From positions 1 through 64,000 of the forward strand of contig CALKES010000003.1 of the NCBI GenBank assembly GCA_938084715.1: a stretch of 64,000 nt of DNA, in the 5' to 3' direction. Below are positions 18,187 through 26,903 of the stretch, in pieces. How positions within the stretch are numbered: the first letter of the stretch is position 1; each line of letters starts with the position of its first letter. The notes beneath the pieces were generated by a model, which saw only the letters and a program-made list of their open reading frames with translations, was not told the origin of the DNA and ran no database searches. This DNA comes from Candidatus Bipolaricaulota bacterium. GTDB lineage: Bacteria > Bipolaricaulota > Bipolaricaulia > Bipolaricaulales > Bipolaricaulaceae. A program made the translations under genes and the position numbers.

Positions 18187-20037
18187 GTGAAGCGCGCTTT
18201 GGTGCTAGCCGTCGCGGTGGCAGTGGGCGGCCTGGCCCAGGGGATATCCCTCACCGGGAAGTGGAACCTCACCTTCGAGCTTCTGCCCAACACCCGGATC
18301 TACAGCTCGGACATCACCCTGAACGTGGGGTTTGCCCCCGGCTGGCGGGTGGAGAGCGAGTCGAAGATGTACTCCGACATGGTCCTCCGCTACCAGAACT
18401 TCTACGTGAGCGGGAGCTTCGGGGAGTTTGGCGTGTGGGGGAAGATCTACTTCCACGCCCAGGAGCTCCGGTACCAGAAGGTCTGGCTCAACGCCGAGAT
18501 CCCCGTGGGGGGTGGGGCCTTCCGCTCCTCGTTCAACCACTGGGCGACCTCGGCCGACTACAGCTCCTCGGACCGGGCCATGTTCGGCCCTTGGCCGTGC
18601 GTACCCCCGGTCCTGGGGGTCTCCTGGGAGGACGCCTGGAAGTTCATGACCCGCGAGGTGCAGGTCACCGGGCCGGTGGCAAGCGCGAGCCGTTCAGGAA
18701 CAGGCCCTGTCTACATCAACGTCGGCCTCGCCTTCCCGGACCCTGATCGCTTCCAGATCTACATCCCCGCCGCCGACGTCCCGGCGTTCGAGGCCGTGTT
18801 TGGAACGGGCTTCTGGAACACGTGGAACGCGACCAAGCCCACCCTCTGCGTCAAGGGCACGATCAAGGGGTACCGCTACACCTCGGGCGGGCCCGGGGGC
18901 GGGGGGTACTCGGTGGCCGAGATCTCCCTCAGTTCGCCCGCGAACCTCTCCCTCGGAACCTGCCCCGGGATCATGGTCTCCCCGAACTGCCCCGGGACGA
19001 CGGTCAAGTGGTTCTACGCCACAAACTACGGTGGGCAGACCGTGTACGTCCAGGGCCCGGTGGCGAGCATCACGGGACCGGCCACCTACTACGGGTACGC
19101 GAACCACTACCGGGTGCGGATCGGTGGCGGTGCTACCGTGGGAAACCGGGTGGAGGTCATCATGCCCTACAACCCCGGGTGGTCCACCGCGGGCACTTCC
19201 TACTTTAACGAGGTGTGCGTCTACGGGACGATTTCGGTCATTGGAGGGGTCGCCGTGATCCTGCCCCCGGATCTCATCTCCACCTCGGGGAGCCCCTGCT
19301 GCAGCGGAGAGGAGGTCACCTACCTCACGACGTTCCTCAACTGGCGGTTCCGCTACACCCTCCCCCCGTGGACGGTCACCGTCGACTTCGGGGACTGCTG
19401 CACCGGGTTCGCCTTCCGCCAGCTCCTGGTGGCGGCAAGCGCCCTCCCCCTGTGCTGCGGGCTCACCTACGACCTCGCCCTATCGTTCACCAAGGCGGGC
19501 TTGGGCTCCCTCGCCTTCACCCTGAAGGGCCTCCCCCTCGTCTGCTGCGGGCTCACAGCCGACCTGTCCGTCTCGTTTGCCCCCGACCGGAAGTCGGTGA
19601 GCTTCGAACCCCGGTGGCCGCGGATCTCGGGTTGCCTCACCGTGTACGGCGACGCGGGATGGGCGGACAACGCCTGGACCGGAATCGCAATCTACGGGTG
19701 GCGGATCTACTGCTGGATCGGGGACGTCCTCCTCGAGGCGGGAACCGCCCTCGATCGGGCGAAGATGAACAGCGTGAGCCCCCTGAGCTTTCGGAGCGGG
19801 GAGTGGGAGTACGTGGGCCTCGCCTACAGGGGGTCCGGCTGCTGCGGGGGGGACCTGTGGTTCAACGCCGACTTCTGGTTCGGGGATGGTGCCTACCTTT
19901 TCGGCCTCCGCCGGACGCGGCTTGCCCTGGAGTTCCCCGCGGCCCCCGGCCTCACCCTGTTCACCCGGGGGATGATCGACCTCTCCCAGGCCTCCCCCTT
20001 GGAGTACTGGAACATCGGCTGGAAGCTGTCGTTCTAG
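18187..20037 (+). CDS. large secreted beta-rich protein with Cys-Cys pairs, possible outer-membrane protein
   Basis: A 616-residue protein of no family I recognise. Residues 1-18 are a signal peptide (KR, hydrophobic core, GLAQG). The rest is rich in Gly, aromatic and Thr/Ser residues with alternating patterns typical of beta strands. Five adjacent Cys-Cys pairs occur in the second half (SPCCSG, GDCCTG, PLCCGL, LVCCGL, SGCCGG), three of them beside similar strand repeats. The last residue is Phe, in WNIGWKLSF, the C-terminal signature used by the Bam machinery for outer-membrane barrels. Two central segments, GPVASASRSGTGPVYINV and GPVASITGPATYYG, look like internal repeats. Chosen GTG follows a GGGGAAGGGGGG tract. 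Barrel or surface-layer protein is an inference. Confidence 0.75.
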   Translation: MKRALVLAVAVAVGGLAQGISLTGKWNLTFELLPNTRIYSSDITLNVGFAPGWRVESESKMYSDMVLRYQNFYVSGSFGEFGVWGKIYFHAQELRYQKVWLNAEIPVGGGAFRSSFNHWATSADYSSSDRAMFGPWPCVPPVLGVSWEDAWKFMTREVQVTGPVASASRSGTGPVYINVGLAFPDPDRFQIYIPAADVPAFEAVFGTGFWNTWNATKPTLCVKGTIKGYRYTSGGPGGGGYSVAEISLSSPANLSLGTCPGIMVSPNCPGTTVKWFYATNYGGQTVYVQGPVASITGPATYYGYANHYRVRIGGGATVGNRVEVIMPYNPGWSTAGTSYFNEVCVYGTISVIGGVAVILPPDLISTSGSPCCSGEEVTYLTTFLNWRFRYTLPPWTVTVDFGDCCTGFAFRQLLVAASALPLCCGLTYDLALSFTKAGLGSLAFTLKGLPLVCCGLTADLSVSFAPDRKSVSFEPRWPRISGCLTVYGDAGWADNAWTGIAIYGWRIYCWIGDVLLEAGTALDRAKMNSVSPLSFRSGEWEYVGLAYRGSGCCGGDLWFNADFWFGDGAYLFGLRRTRLALEFPAAPGLTLFTRGMIDLSQASPLEYWNIGWKLSF

Positions 20038-20062
20038 GCTGGGGAGGGGCGGCCCCCGGCCC

Positions 20063-20719
20063 TCACCCTCCCCCCGGGGGGAGGTAGAGGAAGATCGCAA
20101 AATAGTGGCACATCCCCGCCGCGAGCACCATGAGGTGCCAGATCGCGTGGTTGAAGGGAAGACGCTTCCACGCGTAGAACACGATCCCCAGGGTGTAGAT
20201 GACCCCGCCGGCGAACAGGAGGACAAGGGCACCCACCGGGACGTGCTCCACCACCTGACGCGCCGCCACCACGATCAGCCAGCCCATCGCGACGTAGGTG
20301 GCCACGGACGCCTTGCGCAGCCGGCCGAGGAAGAGCGACTTGAACAGGACACCGGCGATGGCCATCCCCCAGACGACACCGAGGAGGGTCCACCCCAACG
20401 GGGTTGGGAGCCGAATCACGAGGAACGGGGTGTAGGTCCCGGCGATGAGGAGGTAGATCGAGGCGTGGTCGAGGACCCGGAAGGTGGCCTTGGCCCTCCG
20501 GTGGGTGAGGGCGTGGTAGAGGGTCGAGGCGAGGTGGGCCAGGACGAGGGTTGTCCCGTAGACGACGAGGCTTGCCAGCTGCCCGGCCGTAACGCCACGG
20601 AGGCCTGCCAGGACCGCCAGGGCAAGGAGTCCGGCCAGGCTCAGGGCGGTCGCCACTCCGTGGGTGAGGGCGTTCGCAATCTCCTCCCCCAGGGAGTACT
20701 CCGGGAGCTCGCCCCTCAC
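20063..20719 (-). CDS. hemolysin III family membrane protein (PAQR superfamily)
   Basis: A 218-residue protein with seven predicted membrane helices. The family motifs are THGVATALSLAG in TM1, LASTLYHALTHRRAKATFRVLDHASIYLLIAGTYTP (His and Asp residues that form the metal site in this superfamily), and FNHAIWHLMVLAAGMCHYFAI near the C terminus. The GTG at 20719 overlaps the stop of the DUF362 gene, so the two are coupled. Function in bacteria is unclear; PAQR relatives are membrane hydrolases or receptors. A GC-rich inverted repeat (20041-20048 with 20066-20073) near its 3' end may act as a terminator between this gene and the convergent secreted-protein gene. Confidence 0.9.
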   Translation of the reverse strand: MRGELPEYSLGEEIANALTHGVATALSLAGLLALAVLAGLRGVTAGQLASLVVYGTTLVLAHLASTLYHALTHRRAKATFRVLDHASIYLLIAGTYTPFLVIRLPTPLGWTLLGVVWGMAIAGVLFKSLFLGRLRKASVATYVAMGWLIVVAARQVVEHVPVGALVLLFAGGVIYTLGIVFYAWKRLPFNHAIWHLMVLAAGMCHYFAIFLYLPPGGG

Positions 20720-21882
20720 GGCCCCGCCCGGCGAGGCCGACGGAGGACGGGACGGAGGATCTGCCCGAGGGCGGAGCGGCGGAGGGCGATCGCCCCGTAC
20801 CGGCACGCCTCGTGGCAGCACATGCAGCGGATGCACGTCCGACGGTGGATCCTCGCCTTTCCCCCCACCACGGTGGCCGCCCCGGTGGGGCAGACCCGGG
20901 CGCACGCCCCGCAGCCCACGCACGCCCGCCGGACCACGGCCGGGCGGACCGCAAGCTGGGACGTGGCCCACCGGGTGAGAAACCGCGGGGCCCGGCCCAC
21001 GAGCTCCCCGGCCGGGAACGGAGGGAGCTCGAAGTCCCCTGCGACCAGGGATTCGAGGCGTTCCCCCACCACGTCAATCCCGGTCAGATCCCCGATTCCG
21101 ACCCCCCGGTCGTGGGCGTAGCGGGTCGTCCGCACCGCAAGGGGATCAAGGCCGATCAGGCGGCACGCCACGGCGTCCACAGCCACCCCGTCCCGCCCCG
21201 CGAGGATGATCCCAAGGGGCCGCGGCCTCCCGTTGGCCGGACCGGGCCCCTCCATGGCCACGACCCCGTCCATCACCGTGAGGGCTGGCCCAACTGCGGC
21301 GTACACGTCGACGAGAAGCTGGCCGAACGCCTCGGGGTCCTTGTACTCCCCGTGGTAGGCAACCCGCAGGCCCCCGGGGAGGAGGCCGTACAGGTTCTTC
21401 ACCGCCCCGGTGAACAGGGTCAAGGAGTGGGTCTTGAGCTTGGGAAGGTTCACCACGAGGTCGGCCTCGACGGCCTCCCGGGCAAGGTAGGTCTCCTTCA
21501 GCACAACCCCGCCCACGGAGACGCGGACGAACCCCGTCTCCCGGAGGTTCACCAGCCTCACCCCCAGGCCCGCGCATACCTCCCGGTACCCGGAGAGGGC
21601 ATAGGGGTCGTCAGCCGAGGGGTGGAGGTCATCCCCCACCGTGAGGTGGGGGGTGAGGTCCTTGAGCACGGCCAGAACCGCGGCAGCGAAGGTGGGGTGG
21701 GTGACGATGGCCCGCTCGGGGGGGGAGGGGGGGGAGAGGTGGTTCACCTTGACGAACACCCGCGCTCCACCGCGGAACAGGTCCCGGCCCCCGACCGCCT
21801 CCAGGGCCGTGGCCACCGCGTCCCGAAGCCCGGGGTCGCGGTAGTCCCCGGCCCTCCCCGCCCACACCCGGGCCCGGCTCAT
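20716..21882 (-). CDS. DUF362 protein with C-terminal 2[4Fe-4S] ferredoxin domain
   Basis: A 388-residue protein. Residues about 1-290 are the DUF362 domain (VFVKVNHLSPPSPPERAIVTHP, ADLVVNLPKLKTHSLTLFTGAVKNLYG), common in anaerobes. The C-terminal part holds two ferredoxin motifs, CVGCGACARVCP and CIRCMCCHEAC, each able to ligate a [4Fe-4S] cluster. DUF362 proteins are found beside redox enzymes but have no settled function. Gene lies 30 bases after the cyclic-nucleotide-binding protein and is coupled to the downstream HlyIII gene, so all four minus-strand genes from 24.7 to 20.1 kb may be one transcript. Confidence 0.9.
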   Translation of the reverse strand: MSRARVWAGRAGDYRDPGLRDAVATALEAVGGRDLFRGGARVFVKVNHLSPPSPPERAIVTHPTFAAAVLAVLKDLTPHLTVGDDLHPSADDPYALSGYREVCAGLGVRLVNLRETGFVRVSVGGVVLKETYLAREAVEADLVVNLPKLKTHSLTLFTGAVKNLYGLLPGGLRVAYHGEYKDPEAFGQLLVDVYAAVGPALTVMDGVVAMEGPGPANGRPRPLGIILAGRDGVAVDAVACRLIGLDPLAVRTTRYAHDRGVGIGDLTGIDVVGERLESLVAGDFELPPFPAGELVGRAPRFLTRWATSQLAVRPAVVRRACVGCGACARVCPTGAATVVGGKARIHRRTCIRCMCCHEACRYGAIALRRSALGQILRPVLRRPRRAGP

Positions 21883-21912
21883 CGGTCCCGACGCGAAGGC
21901 CTACCGCCCCCG

Positions 21913-22335
21913 CTACTCGGAGAGGGCCATGCTCGTCTGGCGCAGCCGCCGGGCGAGCTCGGCGATGATCTCGTGGGCCAGCTCGGGGTGGGTCTTGATG
22001 AGCGCCTTGATATCCCAACTGGCAAGGACAAGGCACCGGGTGGGAGTGGCGGCGACCACGTCCGCCGACCGCGGCTGGCCATCCAGCACGGCCATCTCCC
22101 CGAAGAACTGCCCCGCCCCCAAACGCGACAGGACCTTCTCCCCCTTCCGTACCTCCACCTGCCCATCGAGGACGAGGAAGAAACCCACCTTGCTCCGATC
22201 CCCCTCCCGCACGATGGGAGAGCCAGCGGGGAAGTTCGTCTCCTTGGCGGTCTTGGCCACCGCCACCAGGTGCTTCTCGCTCAGGGACGAAAACAGCGGG
22301 ACCTCTCTGAGCATTTCCGTCACAGCCTTGGACAT
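21913..22335 (-). CDS. stand-alone cyclic-nucleotide-binding domain protein
   Basis: A 140-residue protein made of a single CRP-type cNMP-binding domain without a DNA-binding helix-turn-helix. The phosphate-binding cassette reads FGEMAVLDGQPRSADVVA, with the Glu and Arg that contact ribose and cyclic phosphate in true receptors. The C-terminal helix continues to residue 140 (ELAHEIIAELARRLRQTSMAL). ACGAGGAGGAAAAGC precedes the ATG. It starts 70 bases downstream of an adenylate cyclase gene on the same strand, so it is probably the cAMP receptor for that enzyme. What it then regulates is not evident. Confidence 0.92.
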   Translation of the reverse strand: MSKAVTEMLREVPLFSSLSEKHLVAVAKTAKETNFPAGSPIVREGDRSKVGFFLVLDGQVEVRKGEKVLSRLGAGQFFGEMAVLDGQPRSADVVAATPTRCLVLASWDIKALIKTHPELAHEIIAELARRLRQTSMALSE

Positions 22336-22404
22336 TGCTTTTCCTCCTCGTCCTACAAGTTCGCCACCATCTTACCGGCGGGGGTCCCTCCCCACAACGG
22401 TTCC

Positions 22405-24696
22405 CTAGGGTCCCTCGCCCGGGGGGGGCGCGCCTTGGGGCTCTGCAGCCCCGGGGAAGCGCATCCGGGCCAGCAACCCGCGGAACCAAGGATCGTCGCG
22501 AACGCGGTCGAACCACGGGCTCACGTGGAGCAGGCGTAGCCCAGGGTCCCGGGCCTGGTACGAGCGCTCGAGCCACGCCATCCCCTCGGGAAGGTGCCCC
22601 AGGGCGAGGTGAACCGTGGCCACGGAGAAGGCGTGCCCCAGCCCGGAGTCGCCCCCTTCCAGGGCCCGCAGGTTCTCCTCGGCGGTCGTCGTCTCCCCCA
22701 TCCCCGCGTAGGCGAGGACCCGCAGGGCCTGGATCTCCACCCGGGCGCGGTCGTTGGGGAGAAGCCGCGCCTCGGCCTGGCGGAGGGCCTCCAACGCCCG
22801 GTCGTACTCCCCAAGCAAGGTGTGGACCTCGCCCAACGCGATAAGAGGGCCCACCCCCTCCGGGTCGAGGCGGAGGGTGTGGCGGAGTTGGGCCACGGCC
22901 TCCTCGTACTGGCGGGCGAGCACCAGGGCCCGGCCGTAGGTGTAGTTGGCGATCGGCGAATCCGGCTCCATCACCAGCACCTTCTGGAGGGCCTCCAGGG
23001 CCTCGTCGAACCGGCCGAGGTAGGCGAGGTGGAGGGCGAACGCCCGGCGCACCGCGCTGCTCGTGGGATCGAGGTCCAGGGCCTTCACCAGCTCCGCCTC
23101 CGCCTCCTCCCAGTTCCCGGCCGTCTGGAGGACCTCGGCCAGGGAGAGGTGGCCCTGGACGAAGTCCGCGGCCAGGGCCTGGGCCCGGCGGTGCTGCTCC
23201 AGGGCCTCGCCAAACCGCCCGGACTGCCAGAGGACCGCGGACAGGGCCATGTTGATCACCGGAGACAGGGGATCGAGGGCCAACGCCCGCTTCATCTCCA
23301 CCAGGGCCTCCGCGGTTTGGCCGAGGTCGGCCAGGAGGTTGGCGTACCACTGCCGGGCCGTGGCGTAGTTTGGGTTGAGGCTGATCGCCCGCTTGAACCG
23401 CGCCCGCGCCCCCTCGGCGTCGTGCTCAAACAACCACTCCACCAAGGCCAGCGAGGTGTGGGCCTCGGCGAGGTCGTCGTCGATCTCCAGGGCTTTCTGC
23501 GCGGCCTCCTTGGCCTTGGGAATGGCCTCGTGGAGGGGAACGTGGCCCTGGCTAGCCAATACACTGTAACAGTCAGCAATCCCGGCGTAGGCCAGGGCGT
23601 AGCCGGGGTCGAGGGTGATCACGTCCTGGAAGATCTCCAGCGCGTGCCGCACGGCCGCCTCGGAGCGCTGGTTCCAGAAGTGGCGGCCTTTGAGGTAGCG
23701 CATGTAGACGCCCACGTCGCGGGAAGCCTGAGCCTGGAGCTGGCGCTCCTCCACGGCGACGAGCTTGACCTCCAGTGCCTCCGCCACCCGACGGGCGATC
23801 TCGGTCTGAATCGCAAGCACATCTTCAAGGTCGCGATCGTAGGCTTCGGACCAGAGGTGTTCCTCGGTCGCGGTGTCCACGAGCTGGAGGTTGATCCGAA
23901 CGCGGCTCCCCACCTTCCGGACGCTTCCCTCCAGGACCGTCGCCACCCGCAGCTCCTGCCCGATCTCAGCGATCGATTTTTGGGTCCCCTTGTACTTCAT
24001 GACCGAGGTCTGGGCGATGACCCTCAGCCCGTGGATCTTGGACAGGGTGTAGATGAGCTCCTCGGTCATCCCGTCGGCGAAGAACGAGTCCTGGGGATCG
24101 GGGCTGATGTTCGTGAGGGGGAGGACCGCGATCCGGGTGCGCTCCGGTGGCCTTGGCCCCTCGGGGTGGGGCTGGGACCACGGGAACACGGCCCGGAACA
24201 CCTCCACCGGAACCCGCACGTTCTTCAAGGTCCGCTTCCCCATGCTGACCAGGGGCAGCTCCACCTTGTTCCACACCTGATCGTACGCCTGGGCAGACAA
24301 GCACACCCCCCCCGGCTCCGCCAGCGGGGCGATCCGGGCGGCGAGGTTCACCCCATCCCCGAAGAGATCCCCTTGGCGGTGAACCACGTCCCCCACGTGG
24401 ACCCCGATCCGGACCAGGATCTGCCGCTCCGGGGGCTGGGCCCCGTTCCGGCGGTGGAGGGCCTCCTGGATTGCCATGGCACACCGCGTGGCCTGAAGGG
24501 CGCTGGGGAACTCTACGAGGAACCCATCGCCCAGCCCCTTGACCACCCTCCCCCCGTGGTTGCCAAACAGCGGCTGGAGGAGCTGGTCATGCTCCTGAAG
24601 GAGCTGGAGGGCCAGGTCTTCGTCCCTCTGCCCAAGCAGGGTGTACCCGACGATGTCGGTGATGAGAATCGCGCTGAGACGACGTTCCTCCTCCAC
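22405..24696 (-). CDS. class III adenylate cyclase with TolB/FlgO-like and TPR domains
   Basis: A 763-residue protein. Residues 5-170 are a class III nucleotide cyclase domain with metal-binding Asp14 (TDIVGYT) and Asp57 (KGLGDGFLVEF), adenine-specifying Lys53, and the DGVNLAARI motif carrying the second purine Asp and the transition-state Asn/Arg; the full residue set predicts ATP, not GTP. Residues about 185-310 resemble the TolB/FlgO N-terminal domain (RIAVLPLTNISPDPQDSFFADGMTEELI). From about 320 onward are TPR repeats. This arrangement is common in soil and thermophilic bacteria. No membrane segment, so cytosolic. Start is GTG at 24696, assigned because the ERRLSAILITDIVGY N terminus is typical. 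Confidence 0.93.
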   Translation of the reverse strand: MEEERRLSAILITDIVGYTLLGQRDEDLALQLLQEHDQLLQPLFGNHGGRVVKGLGDGFLVEFPSALQATRCAMAIQEALHRRNGAQPPERQILVRIGVHVGDVVHRQGDLFGDGVNLAARIAPLAEPGGVCLSAQAYDQVWNKVELPLVSMGKRTLKNVRVPVEVFRAVFPWSQPHPEGPRPPERTRIAVLPLTNISPDPQDSFFADGMTEELIYTLSKIHGLRVIAQTSVMKYKGTQKSIAEIGQELRVATVLEGSVRKVGSRVRINLQLVDTATEEHLWSEAYDRDLEDVLAIQTEIARRVAEALEVKLVAVEERQLQAQASRDVGVYMRYLKGRHFWNQRSEAAVRHALEIFQDVITLDPGYALAYAGIADCYSVLASQGHVPLHEAIPKAKEAAQKALEIDDDLAEAHTSLALVEWLFEHDAEGARARFKRAISLNPNYATARQWYANLLADLGQTAEALVEMKRALALDPLSPVINMALSAVLWQSGRFGEALEQHRRAQALAADFVQGHLSLAEVLQTAGNWEEAEAELVKALDLDPTSSAVRRAFALHLAYLGRFDEALEALQKVLVMEPDSPIANYTYGRALVLARQYEEAVAQLRHTLRLDPEGVGPLIALGEVHTLLGEYDRALEALRQAEARLLPNDRARVEIQALRVLAYAGMGETTTAEENLRALEGGDSGLGHAFSVATVHLALGHLPEGMAWLERSYQARDPGLRLLHVSPWFDRVRDDPWFRGLLARMRFPGAAEPQGAPPPGEGP

Positions 24697-24719
24697 AGCT
24701 CCCGTGCCCCTCGCAGTCC

Positions 24720-24775
24720 ATTATACGGCCGAGGTTGCAAGAGCCACGCCAACCTGCTGCAGAGGACGCTACAAT
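24720..24775. promoter_or_regulatory. divergent -10 elements between cyclase and ABC exporter genes
   Basis: In the 108-base divergent gap, TATAAT reads on the minus strand (24725-24720, 24 bases before the cyclase GTG) and TACAAT on the plus strand (24770-24775, 30 bases before the ABC ATPase GTG). Neither has a good -35 at 16-18 bases. Confidence 0.45.
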
Positions 24776-24804
24776 CGGGCTCACGTGGTGAGGAGGAGGG
24801 ACGG

Positions 24805-25716
24805 GTGAAGGGTACCCCGGTTCTTGCGGTGCGGGAGTTGAGAAAGAACTACGGCCCGGTGTGCGCCGTCGCTGGGGTGTCGTTTTCCGTCGCCAAGGGC
24901 ACGGTCTTCACCTTGCTTGGCCCCAACGGGGCGGGGAAAACGACGACCTTGGAGATCCTGGAGGGGCTCCGGGAGGCGGACTCCGGGGAGATCGAACTCT
25001 TCGGGCAGACGGTGCGCCGGGTGACCCCGGAGATGAAGAACCGAATGGGCGTCCTCCTCCAGGAAGGGGGGTTCGAGCCCTACCTCCGGGTCCGGGAGGT
25101 CCTCAGCCTCTTCGCTGCGTTCTTCCAGCGGCCCCGCCCGGTGAAGGAGGTCCTGGCCGAGGTGGCCCTCGAGGACAAGGCCCGGGCGCTCGTAAAGAAC
25201 CTGTCGGGAGGACAGCGGCAACGCCTGGCGCTCGGGGTGGCCCTGATCAACGACCCCGAGCTCCTCTTCCTCGACGAGCCCACGACGGGCTTGGATCCCC
25301 AGGCCCGACGCAACGTGTGGGACGTGGTGGAACGGCTGAAGGGGGAGGGGAAGACGATCGTCCTCACCACCCACTACATGGAGGAGGCGGAAGCCCTGTC
25401 CGATGAGGTGTGCATCATGGACCACGGGCGGGTGATCGCCCACGGCAGCCCGCGGGACCTCACCGCGGGGCTTGGCCAGGACACGTTCATCGAGTTTGAG
25501 GCACCTGAGCTTCCCGCCGCCCTGGGGGACCTCCCCGGGGAGGTGCACCGGGATGGGACCCTGCTCACCCTCAAGACCGCAAACCTGGTCGCCTCCCTGG
25601 AGGGCCTCCTCTCCTGGTCCCGCAACCGAGGGATTGAGCTTCGGAACATGGTCGTCCGCCAGCCCAACCTCGAGGACGTCTTCCTCGCCCTCACCGGGCG
25701 GAGGCTCCGGGAGTGA
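24805..25716 (+). CDS. ABC-2 type exporter, ATP-binding protein
   Basis: A 303-residue ABC ATPase of the drug/polysaccharide exporter (CcmA/DrrA) type. Walker A is GPNGAGKT at residues 39-46, the signature is NLSGGQRQRLALG, Walker B is LLFLDEPTTGLDPQ, and the switch His lies in TTHYMEEAEALSD. The extra C-terminal domain typical of DrrA-like proteins runs to PNLEDVFLALTGRRLRE. GTG at 24805 follows AGGAGGAGGG; the frame extends far upstream but the conserved fold begins here. It is coupled to two permease genes by 4-base overlaps. Confidence 0.95.
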   Translation: MKGTPVLAVRELRKNYGPVCAVAGVSFSVAKGTVFTLLGPNGAGKTTTLEILEGLREADSGEIELFGQTVRRVTPEMKNRMGVLLQEGGFEPYLRVREVLSLFAAFFQRPRPVKEVLAEVALEDKARALVKNLSGGQRQRLALGVALINDPELLFLDEPTTGLDPQARRNVWDVVERLKGEGKTIVLTTHYMEEAEALSDEVCIMDHGRVIAHGSPRDLTAGLGQDTFIEFEAPELPAALGDLPGEVHRDGTLLTLKTANLVASLEGLLSWSRNRGIELRNMVVRQPNLEDVFLALTGRRLRE

Positions 25717-26903
25717 GGCAGGTCCTTCGGCTGGCGGGGCTTTCGTTTCTGGCCGCGTTGCGGGAGAAGGAAGTCCTGTTTTGGTTCATCGTGTTCCCGC
25801 TCCTCCTCCTGTCGATCCTTACCCTCGTGTTCGGCGAGCTTGGGCAAGAGGGAACGATGAACTTCAACGTGGCCCTAGTCAACGCCGACCAGGGGGAGTT
25901 TGCGCTCGCCGTGGAGGAGGTCCTTGCCTCCCTCTCCAACCCTGGCTCCCCGGGAAAGGAGCCCCTGTTCACCCTTGATCGGCCCTCGACCGGGGAGGAC
26001 CCCGAAGCGTTCATCGCCAGAAAGGGGGAGGAGGTCCGGCTGGGGAGGCTCGCTCTCCTCATCGTCATCCCCCCAGGGTTCACCTCCGCAACGACCACGG
26101 CCCTCTTGAGAAGAGAACCCCCAAGCCCCCTTGAGGTCTACGTGAACGAGTCCAACGCCGCCTCGGGAATGGCCGCCGACGTGGTGGACCAGGTCCTCGC
26201 CCGGCTCAACCGGGAGATCCTCGTCCTGTCCGGGGCCTACCGGCCCCAGGACTCCCTCGCGGTCAAGACGGAGTGGGTGGGGGACTCGGGCGCACCGGTC
26301 GCCTACGTGGACTTCCTCCTTCCCGGGATCGTCCTCATGGCGTTCTTCGTGGGGGGGCTGTTCAGCGTCCCGGGGACGATCCTCTTCGCGCGGGACATGA
26401 AGATCCTCCGCCGGTACTGGGTGACCCCGCTTGGGGTCCCGCAGTACCTCGCCGGGTTCTCCCTGGGCTACGGGACGATGTGCGTCCTCCAGTTCGCCCT
26501 CCTCGTCCTGGTGGGGCGCCTGGGGTTCGGGGCCACGGTGACGTTCGCCCGGCCCCTGGCCATCCTGTACCTCCTCCTGTCCGCCGTCACGTTCCTCGCC
26601 CTGGGGTTCCTCGTCGCCGCGCTGGCCAGGACCGCCCAGGGAGGGATGGCCCTCGCCAACATCCTCAACATGCCGACCCTCTTCCTCAGCAGCCTGTTTT
26701 TCCCCGTGGCCGGTCTACCCCTCTTTCTGAGGGCGATCCTTTTCGTGAACCCGCTCTCCTACCTCGGGGAGGGGCTCCGGTTTGCCGTGGGGACAGGCCA
26801 GCTCACGGTGCACCCCGCACTCACCGCCGCCGTGCCCCTTGGGTGGGTGGCCCTGTCCGTGGGGGTGGCGGCGCGACGGCTCAAGTGGGACGTGGCCCGA
26901 TGA
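25713..26903 (+). CDS. ABC-2 type exporter, permease subunit 1
   Basis: A 396-residue membrane protein: one N-terminal helix (about 20-40, VLFWFIVFPLLLLSILTLVFG), a long extracytoplasmic domain (about 45-190), then five helices. The layout matches YhgE/DrrB-like ABC-2 permeases (ABC2_membrane_3). GTG start overlaps the ATPase stop. It presumably pairs with the following permease to form a heterodimer. Substrate unknown; drugs, lipids or small peptides are typical. Confidence 0.9.
   Translation: MRQVLRLAGLSFLAALREKEVLFWFIVFPLLLLSILTLVFGELGQEGTMNFNVALVNADQGEFALAVEEVLASLSNPGSPGKEPLFTLDRPSTGEDPEAFIARKGEEVRLGRLALLIVIPPGFTSATTTALLRREPPSPLEVYVNESNAASGMAADVVDQVLARLNREILVLSGAYRPQDSLAVKTEWVGDSGAPVAYVDFLLPGIVLMAFFVGGLFSVPGTILFARDMKILRRYWVTPLGVPQYLAGFSLGYGTMCVLQFALLVLVGRLGFGATVTFARPLAILYLLLSAVTFLALGFLVAALARTAQGGMALANILNMPTLFLSSLFFPVAGLPLFLRAILFVNPLSYLGEGLRFAVGTGQLTVHPALTAAVPLGWVALSVGVAARRLKWDVAR

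Noticed and set aside
22594-24780. Long plus-strand open frame upstream of the ABC ATPase
   Set aside because: It is the antisense of the cyclase gene, rich in His, Gly, Arg and Pro as expected for a shadow frame in a GC-rich genome; the ATPase fold begins only at 24805.
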